DNA of 64,000 nt from CAZKWG01 sp964615375 (GCA_964615375.1 CAZTOW010000012.1:124001-188000), one strand, 5' to 3'; counted from the stretch's first letter, positions 54,476 to 63,661 are shown. Translations and numbers: made by a program. Notes: generated by a model from the letters alone, not told the origin.

Positions 54476-55719
54476 TCGCCAGGCTGCGCCAGATCCGGGT
54501 TGTCGATGTTCTTCCGGTCCTTGCGCCAGCCCTTGCGGATCTTGCGCTCTTCGGTCCGCGTCTTTCCGCCGAAGCGGTAGTCGAGCTCCACCGCCTGCAG
54601 GAGCCACTGGGGCTGGATGGCCGACCAGCCGAGGCCGAGCCGCAGATCGACGTGCCGCCAGGCCCACTGCCAGGAGGCGCTCACGTTGTAGGTGGCGGCC
54701 AGCGGGCGCTCGCCCTCGGTGAAGAATTCTTGAATTCCGAAGAGCGTCGGCAGCAGGTCGCTGTCCAGCGGCTCGTCGTAGCGCTTCTCCACGCCGTCGG
54801 TGGTGACGGTGTAGCCCCAGCTCACGTCGCGGGCGAGCACGGCCGAGCCCTGGAGGATCAGGCTGTCGCGCCGGTTGAAGCGGTAGTCCGTGGCGATGCG
54901 CCCGGAGAGCGTGCGGCTGTTCAGGTCGAAGCTGACCTCGTTGCTGTTGAGCTGGTCCAGCAGGTAGTCGTAGTAGCCGTCCAGGGTGACGGAGACCTGG
55001 CCGTTCCCGACGAGCTCGTCCACCTTGGCGATGGGCTCGAGGAGGAAGGAGAGCTGGGAGAGGTCGGGCTCGCCGAGCATGGAGATGTTGCCGACGCTGG
55101 CGCCGCCGTGGACCGACCAGCGCTCCTCGGTGCGCGGCAGGATGAGCGAGCCGAAGACGCCCGCCTCCATCTTGCGGACGTGGAAGCCGTCGCCGACGTT
55201 GAGCTGCCCGCCGCTGGCGGTCACCGCGAGGTCCAGCGGCCCGAGGCGGAGCGCGTTGAACTTGCCGTTCAGGTTCGGGATGCCCAGCAGCCAGAGGCTC
55301 GGGGTGGTGCCCAGCTGAACGCGGGGGAGCACGCCCGCCGTGATGCTGGCCAGACCGACCTTGAACTCACCGAACTCGAGGGAGTAGGCCGTGAAGTCGG
55401 TCTGGGCATAAGGGTACTGCGGGAGCTCGGAGCGGCGCGGCTTGAGGAAGTCGTGCTGCGCGGAGGTCAGCGCCGGCGCCTCGGCGGCGTTGGAGAGGTC
55501 GATCTGCGGGCCGCCGGGGGCGATGGGCGGCGGTGGACCTTCCGATTCGCCCTCCTCCTCGTCACCTTCGCCCTCGCTGTCGCCGCCCTCGCCGCTCTCG
55601 CCGCTGTCGCTGTCCGGGGCGGGCTCCTCGGCGGGCGCGTCGCCCTCGCCGGCGCGCGCGACCCCTGCCGCCATCAGCGACCCCAGCAGGAGAAGCCCCG
55701 TCCACAGGTTCGTCCTCAT
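54472..55719 (-). CDS. Secreted outer-membrane beta-barrel-like protein
   Basis: A 415-residue protein with signal peptide MRTNLWTGLLLLGSLMAAGV ending ARA-GEG. An acidic disordered linker (E/G/D/S-rich, about 25-65) comes next. About 330 residues of alternating polar and aromatic strands follow (DSLILQGSAVLARDVSWGYT, YNVSASWQWAWRHVDLRLGL), typical of an outer-membrane barrel. The C-terminus carries a basic tail instead of a terminal aromatic residue. ATG 55719 follows GGGAGG with 4 nt spacing. It is divergent from the HEXXH protein, 45 nt apart, and may be co-regulated with it. No family recognised. Confidence 0.65.
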   Translation of the reverse strand: MRTNLWTGLLLLGSLMAAGVARAGEGDAPAEEPAPDSDSGESGEGGDSEGEGDEEEGESEGPPPPIAPGGPQIDLSNAAEAPALTSAQHDFLKPRRSELPQYPYAQTDFTAYSLEFGEFKVGLASITAGVLPRVQLGTTPSLWLLGIPNLNGKFNALRLGPLDLAVTASGGQLNVGDGFHVRKMEAGVFGSLILPRTEERWSVHGGASVGNISMLGEPDLSQLSFLLEPIAKVDELVGNGQVSVTLDGYYDYLLDQLNSNEVSFDLNSRTLSGRIATDYRFNRRDSLILQGSAVLARDVSWGYTVTTDGVEKRYDEPLDSDLLPTLFGIQEFFTEGERPLAATYNVSASWQWAWRHVDLRLGLGWSAIQPQWLLQAVELDYRFGGKTRTEERKIRKGWRKDRKNIDNPDLAQPGE

Positions 55720-55764
55720 GATGCCTCCCGTGCACGCGGACTCTACCAGAAATAGGTGGTCAGG

Positions 55765-58611
55765 ATGAGCTCGCTCCTCCTGCTCGCCACGGCGGCGCTC
55801 GCCCAGGCGCCCACCCTCCCCCCCGACGAGCCGCTGCGGCAGATCCAGACCCCGCGCTTCGTCGTGGTCTACCCGGCCTCCGCCGAGGCGGACGCGCAGC
55901 GCGCCGCCAGCGCGCTCGAGCACGTCGCGGGCGAGGTGGAGCAGGGCATGGGGGAGCACCCGCGCCGGCTCACCGTGGTGCTGAACAACCAGCTCACGCT
56001 GTCCAACGGCTACGTGACGCTGGCCCCGCGGCGCAGCGGCTGGTGGACGGTGCCCCTGATGGAGGCCGACCCCCAGGTCTTCGGCACCACCCTCTCCTGG
56101 CTGGACGCGCTGGCGGTCCACGAGTACCGCCACGTCGTGCAGCTCGAGCACGCGCGGGTCGGCTCGACCGAGGCGGCCTTCCTGCTCTTCGGCCAGACCG
56201 GCTGGCTGGTGGGGGCGAGCCTCGCGCTGCCGCCCTGGTTCCTGGAGGGGGACGCGGTGCTGACCGAGACGGCGCTGACCCAGAGCGGGCGCGGCCGCAC
56301 CCCGGCCTTTCTCCTCGATCTCCGGGTGGAGCTGCTGGAGGACGGCATCCCCACCATGAGCCAGGCGGTCGTGGGGTCCTTTCGGGAGAAGCACGCCGAT
56401 CACTACTCGCTGGGCTACGCGCTCACGGCCTACGGGGCGAGCCACTTCGATCCGGCGCTCTGGTCGCGGGTCTCCGAGGACGCCGCGCGCTGGTTCTTCG
56501 TGCCGCTCTCGTTCTCGCGGCAGCTCCGGCAGGAGGTCGGCATGACCCTGCCCGAGCTGCACCACCTCGCGATGTACGAGCTCCAGCGCGGCTGGGAGGA
56601 GCAGATCCAGCTCCGCGGCCCCAGCATGACGCCCCGGGATCTCACGCCCGCGCCGCGCCGCGGGGAGCTGGTGGACTACGCCTCGCCCGAGCCCCAGCCC
56701 GACGGGAGCGTGATCGCCTTCCGCTCGGGCAACGAGGACCCGGGCGCCATCGTGCGGATTGGCCCGGACGGCGTCGAGGAGCGCCTGGCCCGCACCGGGA
56801 TCCGCCCGCAGCAGAGCATCTCGGCCCGCGGGGGGCGCGTGGTCTGGGACGAGACGCGCCAGCACTGGCGCTGGGGCGAGAAGAGCTGGTCCGTGCTGCG
56901 GATCCTCGAGCTGGACACGGGGGAGATCCGCGATCTCACAGAGCAGACGCGCCTGTTCTCACCCGCCCTCGCCCCGGACGGGGAGCGGGTGGCGGCTATC
57001 GAGGTCGCCCGGGACGGGGCGCAGAGCCTGGTGCTCTTGGACGCACGGACCGGCTCGGAGATTCGACGCTTCCCGGCGCCGCAGGGGGAGCGGGTGCGGG
57101 CGCCGAGCTGGGCCCTGGACCGCGAGGCCATCCTGGTGGTGCGGCAGGACCCGCGGGAGGGCATGGCCCTGGGGCGCCTGGACCTGGACCGGGCGCTGTG
57201 GGAGCAGCTCACGCCCTGGCGACCCGTGCTGCTCTCCGATCCGGTGGAGATGGGCGGGAAGGTCTACTACATCTCCGGCGAGGCGGGGGTGGAGGACCCC
57301 TGGGTGCTCGACCTCCAGACCGGCGCGACAGCCCGGCTGGGCACGGCGTTACACGGTGCTTTCTCGCCGACGCCGCGGCCGGACGGGTCCGCGCTGGTCT
57401 ACGCCGACGCCCGCCTCTGGGGGCGCGCCCTGGCCGAGGTCCCGCTGCCGAGCGCGCCCCCGGAGCTCCCCGTGGGCGGCCCGCTCCCCACGGAGCGCTG
57501 GCTCAAGCCCGTGATCGCCGCGGAGGCCCCGCCCGAGGGCGACGTGCTCCGCGGCCTGGAGCCCCGCGTCTGGGAGAGCAGGCCCTACCGTCGCCTGCCG
57601 CACGCCCTCAACGTCCACTCCTGGAGCCCCGTGGTGCGGGCGAGCGGAGACTACGGCGCGGCGATCGTGTCCGGGGACGTGACCGGGAGCATGAGCGCCA
57701 CCGCCGGGCTCTGGTATCGCCCGGAGGAGCGCGCCCTGGGCGGGGGTGGGCAGATCTCCTGGGAGGCCAGCCTGATCGCGCTGGATCTCGGGCTGGACGC
57801 CGGGCGGCGCAGCGTGCTGGGCAGCCCGACCGAGAGCCTCAGCCTGCCCGGCTCCGTCTCCTGGACCGAGCAGAGCCTGGCGCTGGGGCTGCGCCTCCCG
57901 ATGCAGGCGAGCGAGGGGCCCTGGCTGCGCTCGGCGGAGCTGGGGCTGTGGGCGGAGGGCGGTCGGATCGCGGACCTCAGGTCGGAGGGCGCGCTCACGG
58001 TGGAGGATCAGGCCTCGCTGCCCGGTGAGGAGGGCACCTTCCTCCTGGCGGGCTACGACGCGCGCTGGACGCGGCAGGCCATGTCCACCTCCAAGGAGCT
58101 GGCGCCGCGCCTGTACCAGAGCTGTAACATCCACTATTCACGACTCCTGCCCGGCGGGAGCCAGCAGGGCTGGGCGGGCTCGGCCGGGCTGGCGCTGGGT
58201 CTGCCGGGCCTCGCGCGCATGCACCGCGTGGGCCTGTCCGCGGGTGGGGCGTTCCAGAAGAGTGACGGTTACACCTTTGAGAGCGGCGGGGTGTACCCGC
58301 GGGGCTACGCCTACGCGGAGCAGTCCGGGGTCCTGGTGGGCAGCCTGGACTACCGCCTGCCGCTGGGCTACCCCGATGTCGGCCTCGGCGGCCTGGTCTA
58401 CGTGAAGCGGCTCAAGGCCGACCTGTTCTACGACCACGGCATCGTGGGCGAGGGCGGGGAGTTCTCCATGATGCGCTCGGCGGGCCTGGAGCTCGTGGCG
58501 GACACCAGCTTCCTGCGCAGCCTGGGCGCCCTGGGCCTCGGGGTGCGCGCCTCCTGGTTGATCGACGAGGGCGCGCCCAGCGTGGAGCCGGTGCTCGGCG
58601 GGAGCTTCTGA
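55765..58611 (+). CDS. HEXXH metallopeptidase-like/propeller/barrel envelope protein
   Basis: A 948-residue secreted protein (signal MSSLLLLATAALAQA). An N-terminal zinc peptidase-like domain has HEYRH (His119, His123) and a third ligand Glu161 in WFLEG, the gluzincin layout of peptidase-MA-like families. A TolB-like propeller comes next, about 280-590 (DGSVIAFRSGNEDPGAIVRI, LAPDGERVAAIEVARDGAQS). A C-terminal beta-barrel of about 330 residues follows (GLALGLPGLARMHRVGLSAG, VEPVLGGSF end). The whole resembles surface peptidases whose barrel embeds in the outer membrane. ATG 55765 has AGGTGG 5 nt upstream. Substrate unknown. Confidence 0.72.
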   Translation: MSSLLLLATAALAQAPTLPPDEPLRQIQTPRFVVVYPASAEADAQRAASALEHVAGEVEQGMGEHPRRLTVVLNNQLTLSNGYVTLAPRRSGWWTVPLMEADPQVFGTTLSWLDALAVHEYRHVVQLEHARVGSTEAAFLLFGQTGWLVGASLALPPWFLEGDAVLTETALTQSGRGRTPAFLLDLRVELLEDGIPTMSQAVVGSFREKHADHYSLGYALTAYGASHFDPALWSRVSEDAARWFFVPLSFSRQLRQEVGMTLPELHHLAMYELQRGWEEQIQLRGPSMTPRDLTPAPRRGELVDYASPEPQPDGSVIAFRSGNEDPGAIVRIGPDGVEERLARTGIRPQQSISARGGRVVWDETRQHWRWGEKSWSVLRILELDTGEIRDLTEQTRLFSPALAPDGERVAAIEVARDGAQSLVLLDARTGSEIRRFPAPQGERVRAPSWALDREAILVVRQDPREGMALGRLDLDRALWEQLTPWRPVLLSDPVEMGGKVYYISGEAGVEDPWVLDLQTGATARLGTALHGAFSPTPRPDGSALVYADARLWGRALAEVPLPSAPPELPVGGPLPTERWLKPVIAAEAPPEGDVLRGLEPRVWESRPYRRLPHALNVHSWSPVVRASGDYGAAIVSGDVTGSMSATAGLWYRPEERALGGGGQISWEASLIALDLGLDAGRRSVLGSPTESLSLPGSVSWTEQSLALGLRLPMQASEGPWLRSAELGLWAEGGRIADLRSEGALTVEDQASLPGEEGTFLLAGYDARWTRQAMSTSKELAPRLYQSCNIHYSRLLPGGSQQGWAGSAGLALGLPGLARMHRVGLSAGGAFQKSDGYTFESGGVYPRGYAYAEQSGVLVGSLDYRLPLGYPDVGLGGLVYVKRLKADLFYDHGIVGEGGEFSMMRSAGLELVADTSFLRSLGALGLGVRASWLIDEGAPSVEPVLGGSF

Positions 58612-58621
58612 TCGGGGCGGC

Positions 58622-59437
58622 TCAGCCCCAGCGCAGCGCGCGGCGACAGGCGGTGGGGATCCAGGGGCCGCGCTCCCACTTCTGTCGGAGCTCGCTCCAG
58701 CCGGGATCCCCGGGGAAGATCGCCGGGTGAGCCAGGGTGCGGGCGGCGCGGGCGCGGGCCGTCTCGCCGTCGGGGCTCCAGCGGCGCGGGGAGGGGAGGA
58801 TGGAGACGAGGCGGGCGGCCTGCTCGGGGCTCAGCGCGCGGGCGCGGGCGCCGAAGTGCAGGCGCGCGCCGGCCTCCACGCCGAAGGTCATGGGGCCGGT
58901 CTCGGCCACGTTCAGGTAGAGCTCCAGGATGCGCTCCTTGGACAGGAGCAGCTCCAACCAGAGGGTGTACCAGGCCTCCAGACCCTTGCGGAGCCAGGAG
59001 CGCTCCTGCCAGAGGAAGACGTTGCGCGCGACCTGCTGCGTGATCGTGCTGCCGCCCGCGACGGGCTCCCCGGCGGCCTGGTTCTTGCCCAGCGCGGTGC
59101 AGATGCCCTCCAGGTCGAAGCCGTGGTGCAGCCAGAAGCGGGCGTCCTCGCTGGCCACCGCGGCGCGGGCCAGGCTGGCGCCCTGCTCGCGGGCGTCGAT
59201 GGGGCGGTAGTCCACCCAGCGCCAGCGGCCGGCGCGGGCGTGGTGCTCCAGCGCGCGGTCCACCATGGTCCAGGTGAGCGGGGGCGTGACCAGTCCTACA
59301 AGTCCCACTTGTAGAATGGAGATCAGCGGCAGGGCCACCGCCAGGTACCGGGCCCAGCGGGCGATCCCGGCGAGCGCGCGGCGGGGCCAGGAGCTCGGCG
59401 CGGCGGGGCGGGCAGGCTTCGCGGGGGCGCGCTTCAC
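58622..59437 (-). CDS. mtgA: Monofunctional peptidoglycan transglycosylase
   Basis: A 271-residue GT51 enzyme polymerising lipid II into glycan strands. After a basic N-terminus there is one membrane helix (YLAVALPLISILQVGLVGLV). The GT51 motifs follow: catalytic Glu in ASEDARFWLHHGFD, GGSTITQQVARNVFL, RKGLEAWYTLWLELLLSKER, ILELYLNVAETG and PEQAARLVSILPSPRRW. No transpeptidase domain is present, so it is the MtgA type. GTG 59437 overlaps the M16 peptidase stop (GTGA); it is the third gene of a Uma2-M16-mtgA operon. Confidence 0.92.
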   Translation of the reverse strand: MKRAPAKPARPAAPSSWPRRALAGIARWARYLAVALPLISILQVGLVGLVTPPLTWTMVDRALEHHARAGRWRWVDYRPIDAREQGASLARAAVASEDARFWLHHGFDLEGICTALGKNQAAGEPVAGGSTITQQVARNVFLWQERSWLRKGLEAWYTLWLELLLSKERILELYLNVAETGPMTFGVEAGARLHFGARARALSPEQAARLVSILPSPRRWSPDGETARARAARTLAHPAIFPGDPGWSELRQKWERGPWIPTACRRALRWG

Positions 59438-60867
59438 GGCATGAGCATGCGCCGCCGGCGTCGCCTGCGCCACAGGCCCAGGAACAGGAAGAAGAAGCCC
59501 AGGGCCACGCCCGCCAGCGCCCAGGCCTCGTCGATGGTCAGGATGGGCCGGACCACGTAGATCCGCGTCCGATCCGCCGCCAGCCAGCGCCGGGCGAGCT
59601 CCACGACCTGCGCCTCCGTCACCGCCGGGACCGCGGACCGGAAGTCGGCCTCCTGGAAGGGGGCGTCCAGCACGAAGCGGCTGCCCAGCCAGAAGGCGCG
59701 GGTGTAGCTGTCCTCCTGGCTGATCGCCCAGGAGCCGAGCACCGCGCCCCGCGCCCGCGTGAGCCAGTCCGCGTTCACCTCGCCCCGGCGGAGCCCGTCC
59801 ACGGCGGCCTCGAAGGCCGAGGCGGCCACGTCCGTGTTCTCGCAGTCCACGTCCGCGGTGAGCCAGAGCTCGCCGCTGTCCGACTGCGCGCTGGTCCAGC
59901 CGCTCACGCCGTAGGTCAGGCCGCGGCGCAGGCGGAGATCGTCGTTCAGCCCGATCTCCAGGTGCTGCATGGACACGCTGGCCGCCCAGACCAGGCGGTC
60001 GTTGGCCGCGGGGCCGCGGGCCACCAGGGCCACGGTGCACTGGTCGTCGATGAAGAGCTGGCGGAGCACGCGCCGTCCGCCCAGGATCGGGTCGGGGCCG
60101 AGGTCATCGGGGGGGCGGAGGGCCTGGCCCGCGGGGGCGTCCCCCATCTTCGCCGCCACCAGCGCGAGCACGGCGGCCGGATCGTCGGGGCCCACCACCA
60201 CCAGCGCCGCGTTGTCCGCCGTGTAGTGATCCCGGTAGAAGCGCCGCAGCCGATCGATGTCGATGCTCTCCAGGCTCGCGTCCTCGCCGATGACGCGCAG
60301 CGCGCGGGTGGAGCCGGGCCAGAGCTCCTGGCGCGCGGCCTCCTCCTTGCCGACCCCCAGGCCCAGGCGCTTGAGGGTGCGGACGGTCCAGCCGTCGCGC
60401 CCGGAGCGCTCCTCGAAGACGACCTCGCGCTCCTTGTCCAGCTTGTCCGCCGGGAGCGTGGGGTGGAAGGCCACCTGGTCCAGCCAGTCCAGCAGGGTGT
60501 CGGTCTGGCCCGCGGGCAGGCGCGCCCAGTAGGTGACGCGCTCCTGGTGGGTCTGCCCGTTGAAGACCCCGCCCGCGCGATCGATGACCGCGCGGATCTC
60601 CGCCTCCGCCCAGCGGTCCGTCTGCACGAAGAGCATGTGCTCCAGCAGGTGGGAGGCGCCGCTGGTCGTCTCGTCCTCGTATCGGCTGCCCGCCCGGAAG
60701 CTGAGATAGGCCACCACGCTGGTCGCGTCAGGGCGGGGCTGGATCCAGACCTGGAGCCCGTTGTCCAGCGTGGCCGTCTGAAGCACATAGGGCAGCCCCT
60801 CGGCGGGCGTGAGCGGCGCCTCAGCCCGCGCCCCGAGGGAGAGCAGCAGGCCGAGGGCCGGGATCAC
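59434..60867 (-). CDS. M16 family zinc metallopeptidase, membrane-anchored
   Basis: A 477-residue secreted peptidase with signal MIPALGLLLSLGARA. The inverted zinc motif HLLEH (His73, Glu76, His77) and downstream Glu in EREVVFEERSG are present, so the catalytic domain looks active. A second, non-catalytic M16 half covers the rest. A C-terminal membrane helix (LAGVALGFFFLFLGLW) followed by a run of Arg anchors it in the inner membrane facing the periplasm. GTG 60867 overlaps the Uma2 gene stop and its own stop overlaps mtgA. Likely periplasmic protein turnover. Confidence 0.88.
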   Translation of the reverse strand: MIPALGLLLSLGARAEAPLTPAEGLPYVLQTATLDNGLQVWIQPRPDATSVVAYLSFRAGSRYEDETTSGASHLLEHMLFVQTDRWAEAEIRAVIDRAGGVFNGQTHQERVTYWARLPAGQTDTLLDWLDQVAFHPTLPADKLDKEREVVFEERSGRDGWTVRTLKRLGLGVGKEEAARQELWPGSTRALRVIGEDASLESIDIDRLRRFYRDHYTADNAALVVVGPDDPAAVLALVAAKMGDAPAGQALRPPDDLGPDPILGGRRVLRQLFIDDQCTVALVARGPAANDRLVWAASVSMQHLEIGLNDDLRLRRGLTYGVSGWTSAQSDSGELWLTADVDCENTDVAASAFEAAVDGLRRGEVNADWLTRARGAVLGSWAISQEDSYTRAFWLGSRFVLDAPFQEADFRSAVPAVTEAQVVELARRWLAADRTRIYVVRPILTIDEAWALAGVALGFFFLFLGLWRRRRRRRMLMP

Positions 60868-61805
60868 CCGCCGTTCCGGCGCAACAGGGCCTCGAGCTCG
60901 GCCACGCGCGCGGCGAGCTGCTCGGCGCGCTGGCGCTCCTCCTGGGCGCGCTGGCGCTCCTCCTGGGCGCGCTGGCGCNNNNNNNNNNNNNNNNNNNNNN
61001 NNNNNNNNNNNNNNNNNNNNNNNNNNNNNNNNNNNNNNNNNNNNNNNNNNNNNNNNNNNNNNNNNNNNNNNNNNNNNNGCTGGCGCTCCTCCTGGGCGCG
61101 CTGGCGCTCCTCCTGGGCGCGCTGGCGCTCCTCCTGGGCGCGCTGGCGCTCCTCGATGACCATCTCCTCCCCGGTGAGGAGGGTGTGGCCGTCCCGATCA
61201 ATCCAGCGCAGCGTGGGCTCCTGGAGGTTGCCCCAGTGTGTGGGGCGGACCCCCAGCCAGAGCCCCAGCTGCTGGCTGAAGAGATCTCCCGTCGGCGTCC
61301 CCACCATCGGCGCGTATCGCAGCGTCGCGGCGTCCAGGCGCCAGCCCTGAAGCCGGCGCGTGAACGGATGGAAGATGAAGTACTCCGGGACCTTCAGCAC
61401 GGTCGCGTAGATCTCCATCTTGGGGCCGCGGTCAACGCGCCGCGTGGACTGGCTCGTGATCTCCAGCACCACGTCCGGCGTGCGTCCGTTCTCCTCCCAG
61501 GACACCCAGCTCTTGCGGATACGGCGCACCACGTTCTGCGCCACGAACAGATCCGGGCCCCGGAAGTCGTGCGTCAGCACCTGATTCGGGCTGAAGTACA
61601 CGAACATGTTGACGCCCACATAGAAATCCTGGCGATCCGCCCAGCGCGTCTCCAGGGTGGACTTCAACAAGGGCCCGATCAGGGCATGAAGCTCACTCTC
61701 CATCGGTTCCCCGTCATCGTAAGGGAGCTCGTCCTCCCCCGGGGGGCGCACGAGCTCATCGCTCGGCTCCTCAGGGAGGGGAAGAAGCTCGGCGTATGCA
61801 GACAT
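60864..61805 (-). CDS. Uma2-family protein with C-terminal heptad-repeat coiled coil
   Basis: A Uma2 (DUF820) restriction-endonuclease-fold protein. The core covers about 1-200: MSAYAELLPLPEEPSDELVR, EENGRTPDVVLEITSQSTRR, DRGPKMEIYATVLKVPEYFI, with the PD...E...K residues of the PD-(D/E)XK site. A long coiled coil made of repeats of RQRAQEE follows and ends in AARVAELEALLRRNGG. A 100-N assembly gap lies inside these repeats, so the protein length is unknown. Reading frame is the same on both flanks. ATG 61805 follows GGAGGAAGC. It is the first gene before M16 and mtgA. Uma2 proteins are of uncertain function. Confidence 0.8.
   Translation of the reverse strand: MSAYAELLPLPEEPSDELVRPPGEDELPYDDGEPMESELHALIGPLLKSTLETRWADRQDFYVGVNMFVYFSPNQVLTHDFRGPDLFVAQNVVRRIRKSWVSWEENGRTPDVVLEITSQSTRRVDRGPKMEIYATVLKVPEYFIFHPFTRRLQGWRLDAATLRYAPMVGTPTGDLFSQQLGLWLGVRPTHWGNLQEPTLRWIDRDGHTLLTGEEMVIEERQRAQEERQRAQEERQRAQEERQXXXXXXXXXXXXXXXXXXXXXXXXXXXXXXXXXXRQRAQEERQRAQEERQRAEQLAARVAELEALLRRNGG
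60927..61154 (-). repeat. 21-bp tandem repeat interrupted by assembly gap
   Basis: A 21-bp unit (plus-strand CTCCTCCTGGGCGCGCTGGCG) is repeated on both sides of the N run, at least five copies visible in total. It encodes the seven-residue unit RQRAQEE. Copy number is undetermined. Confidence 0.92.
60979..61078. other. Assembly gap (100 N)
   Basis: Exactly 100 undefined bases inside the tandem repeat, the usual placeholder for a gap of unknown size, caused by repeat collapse. Confidence 0.98.
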
Positions 61806-61928
61806 GCTTCCTCCATGGGTCGTGGGCGTGAGCACAGCATAACCCGAGGGGGGAGGGCGTGCCTGGAGAGGTGGGGGAGCGGTGGGCTTGCCGGGCGCGG
61901 GCGCGGGGGCCATATTCGTGTCGTCCGC

Positions 61929-63029
61929 ATGCCCTGGAAGCCACCCAGCCTCGCGCGTGTGCTCGCCCAGGTGTCCCTGGGCGCCCTGTGCCTTCTCGGC
62001 GTCGCCGAGGCCGCCGTCCCGCTCAGCCTCCCGCCTGGGGAGCGCTCCGCCGACTGGCAGGCCGCCGCCGTCCGCGCCGGCTTCTCGCTGGAGCCCCTGG
62101 GAGCCGGTGTCGGCGTGGAGCTGATCGTCGTGGGCGCGGGCTGGGAGATCCGCGTCCACGACGCGCAGGGTGGGGTGCGGCGCGTGCCCGTCGCCGCGCC
62201 GAAGACGCCCCGCGAGCGGGAGGATCTGCTCTGGGTCGCCGCCAGCCTGGCCGTCCCGCTGGAGAGCCAGGCCCCCTCGGTGCCGCTGCCCGTGATCCCC
62301 ATCACGCCGCCCGCGCCGACGCCTCCGCCGCCGGCCACCGCGACGACCGCCCGGCCCCCCGCCCGCCGCGCCCCCGAGCCCGCGCCGACCTCGACCGAGG
62401 CGCCCCCCGCCGAGCCTCCCGCGGAGCCCGTCGCCCCCGCCGTCGCGACGCCGAGCGCCCCGCCGGAGGCGCCGGAGCCCGCCACCGTGGAGCCCAGCCC
62501 CGGCGCGCTGAAGCTGGCTCCTTACCTGGCCGCGGGCGGTGGCCTCACGCTGGGCGGCGCCCTGGAGGAGGCGCAGGTGGCGGACCTCACCGGGCGGGGC
62601 GAGCTGACGGCGGGGGTGCTCCTCGAGGAGCGCTGGCTGATCACGGTCGGGGGGGCGGCCTACAGCGCGAGCAGCATCGGGCTGCTGGGCGAGACCGAGG
62701 AGATCCATCGGCTGGACCTCACGCTGGGCGGGGGGCTGGCGCTGGGCGGCGACTGGGGGCCCTGGATCCAGCCGCGCCTGGGCCTCGGCCTGCTGCGCTT
62801 CTCCTCGGGGGAGCCCGCCACCGCTCTTGGCGGGCTGCGCGTCCCGACCCTGGGGCTCTGCGGCGGCCTCGCCCGGGAGCTCGGCGGCGGCCTCGCGGCC
62901 CTGGGGGAGCTTGGCCTCGACCGCGATCTTCGAGCCGTCCGGCTGGTGAAGGAGGACGGCAGCGCCTCCGTCCTGCTCCCGCCCTCCCACCTCTTCGTGG
63001 GGCTTGGCCTCCGCTGGTCCCCGGAGTGA
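61929..63029 (+). CDS. Secreted protein with Pro-rich linker and beta-barrel-like domain
   Basis: A 366-residue protein. ATG 61929 gives a signal peptide (VLAQVSLGALCLLGVAEAAV). A domain of about 85 residues follows, then a linker of about 70 residues rich in Pro, Ala, Thr and Glu. A C-terminal 170-residue beta-rich part follows (LAPYLAAGGGLTLGGALEEA, LTLGGGLALGGDWGPWIQPR, LFVGLGLRWSPE) of the type seen in small outer-membrane barrels. Such proteins often lie next to ECF sigma factor genes in Myxococcota (from memory), and here the sigma gene starts 5 nt after the stop. The ribosome site is weak. It may be an envelope sensor or a sigma target. Confidence 0.65.
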   Translation: MPWKPPSLARVLAQVSLGALCLLGVAEAAVPLSLPPGERSADWQAAAVRAGFSLEPLGAGVGVELIVVGAGWEIRVHDAQGGVRRVPVAAPKTPREREDLLWVAASLAVPLESQAPSVPLPVIPITPPAPTPPPPATATTARPPARRAPEPAPTSTEAPPAEPPAEPVAPAVATPSAPPEAPEPATVEPSPGALKLAPYLAAGGGLTLGGALEEAQVADLTGRGELTAGVLLEERWLITVGGAAYSASSIGLLGETEEIHRLDLTLGGGLALGGDWGPWIQPRLGLGLLRFSSGEPATALGGLRVPTLGLCGGLARELGGGLAALGELGLDRDLRAVRLVKEDGSASVLLPPSHLFVGLGLRWSPE

Positions 63030-63034
63030 GCCCC

Positions 63035-63661
63035 ATGGTTTTCCTGTCCTGGGTGATCGATCCGCTGGGCTCGCGGCACAAGGAGGGCATGAGCCGCTCG
63101 AACCTGCGCAGCCTGCCGCGCCCCGCGCCCGAGGCGGGCCCTGATGAGGCCCTCTTCGAGGAGTGGCTGCCGGTCGTGCTCCGCTGGTGCGCGCGCCTCG
63201 GCGGCCCGAAGGTGGACCCGGAGGACGCGGCGCACGACGTGATGGTCACGGTGTTCACGCGCCTGCACACGCTCCGCAACCCGGATGACTTCCCCGCCTG
63301 GGTCTTCGGGATCACGCGCCGGACCCTGGCCTGGCACCGCCGCAAGGCCTGGGTGCGCCGCTGGGTGCCCGGCCTTCAGCCGGAGGGCACCTCTCCCGGC
63401 CTCGGGCCCGAGGCGGACGTGGCCAGCGGCGAGCTGGGGCAGCGGGTCCAGCAGGTCATGGAGGTGCTGCCCGCCGATCTGCGCGAGGTCCTCGTCCTCT
63501 GCGACCTCGAAGAGCGCACGGACGACGCCGTGGCGCAGATGCTCGGCATCCCCTCGGGGACGGTCAAGAGCCGGCTGCGGCGCGCGCGTCAGCGCTTCCT
63601 GGTCGAGGCCACGGTCATGGGCCTCGGCGATCACCTCGGCGTCTACCAGGAGCGGCCATGA
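63035..63661 (+). CDS. ECF-type RNA polymerase sigma factor
   Basis: A 208-residue sigma-70 family factor (190 residues from the alternative ATG 63089). Region 2 covers about 45-105: PDEALFEEWLPVVLRWCARL, DPEDAAHDVMVTVFTRLHTL, DDFPAWVFGITRRTLAWHRR. Region 4 covers about 140-195: VMEVLPADLREVLVLCDLEE, DDAVAQMLGIPSGTVKSRLR. It directs transcription of a regulon not visible here. ATG 63035 has GGAG 9 nt upstream; ATG 63089 has AAGGAGG but too close. The stop overlaps the next ATG (ATGA), as with sigma/anti-sigma pairs. Confidence 0.88.
   Translation: MVFLSWVIDPLGSRHKEGMSRSNLRSLPRPAPEAGPDEALFEEWLPVVLRWCARLGGPKVDPEDAAHDVMVTVFTRLHTLRNPDDFPAWVFGITRRTLAWHRRKAWVRRWVPGLQPEGTSPGLGPEADVASGELGQRVQQVMEVLPADLREVLVLCDLEERTDDAVAQMLGIPSGTVKSRLRRARQRFLVEATVMGLGDHLGVYQERP

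Noticed and set aside
37527..58272. Recurring GTAAC/GTTAC words in glycosyltransferase and other genes
   Set aside because: They fall in different frames, and a rough base-composition estimate gives at least as many by chance in 64 kb. No enrichment is supported.
60927..61154. Tandem repeat considered as a CRISPR array
   Set aside because: Units are directly adjacent with no unique spacers and encode RQRAQEE in frame.
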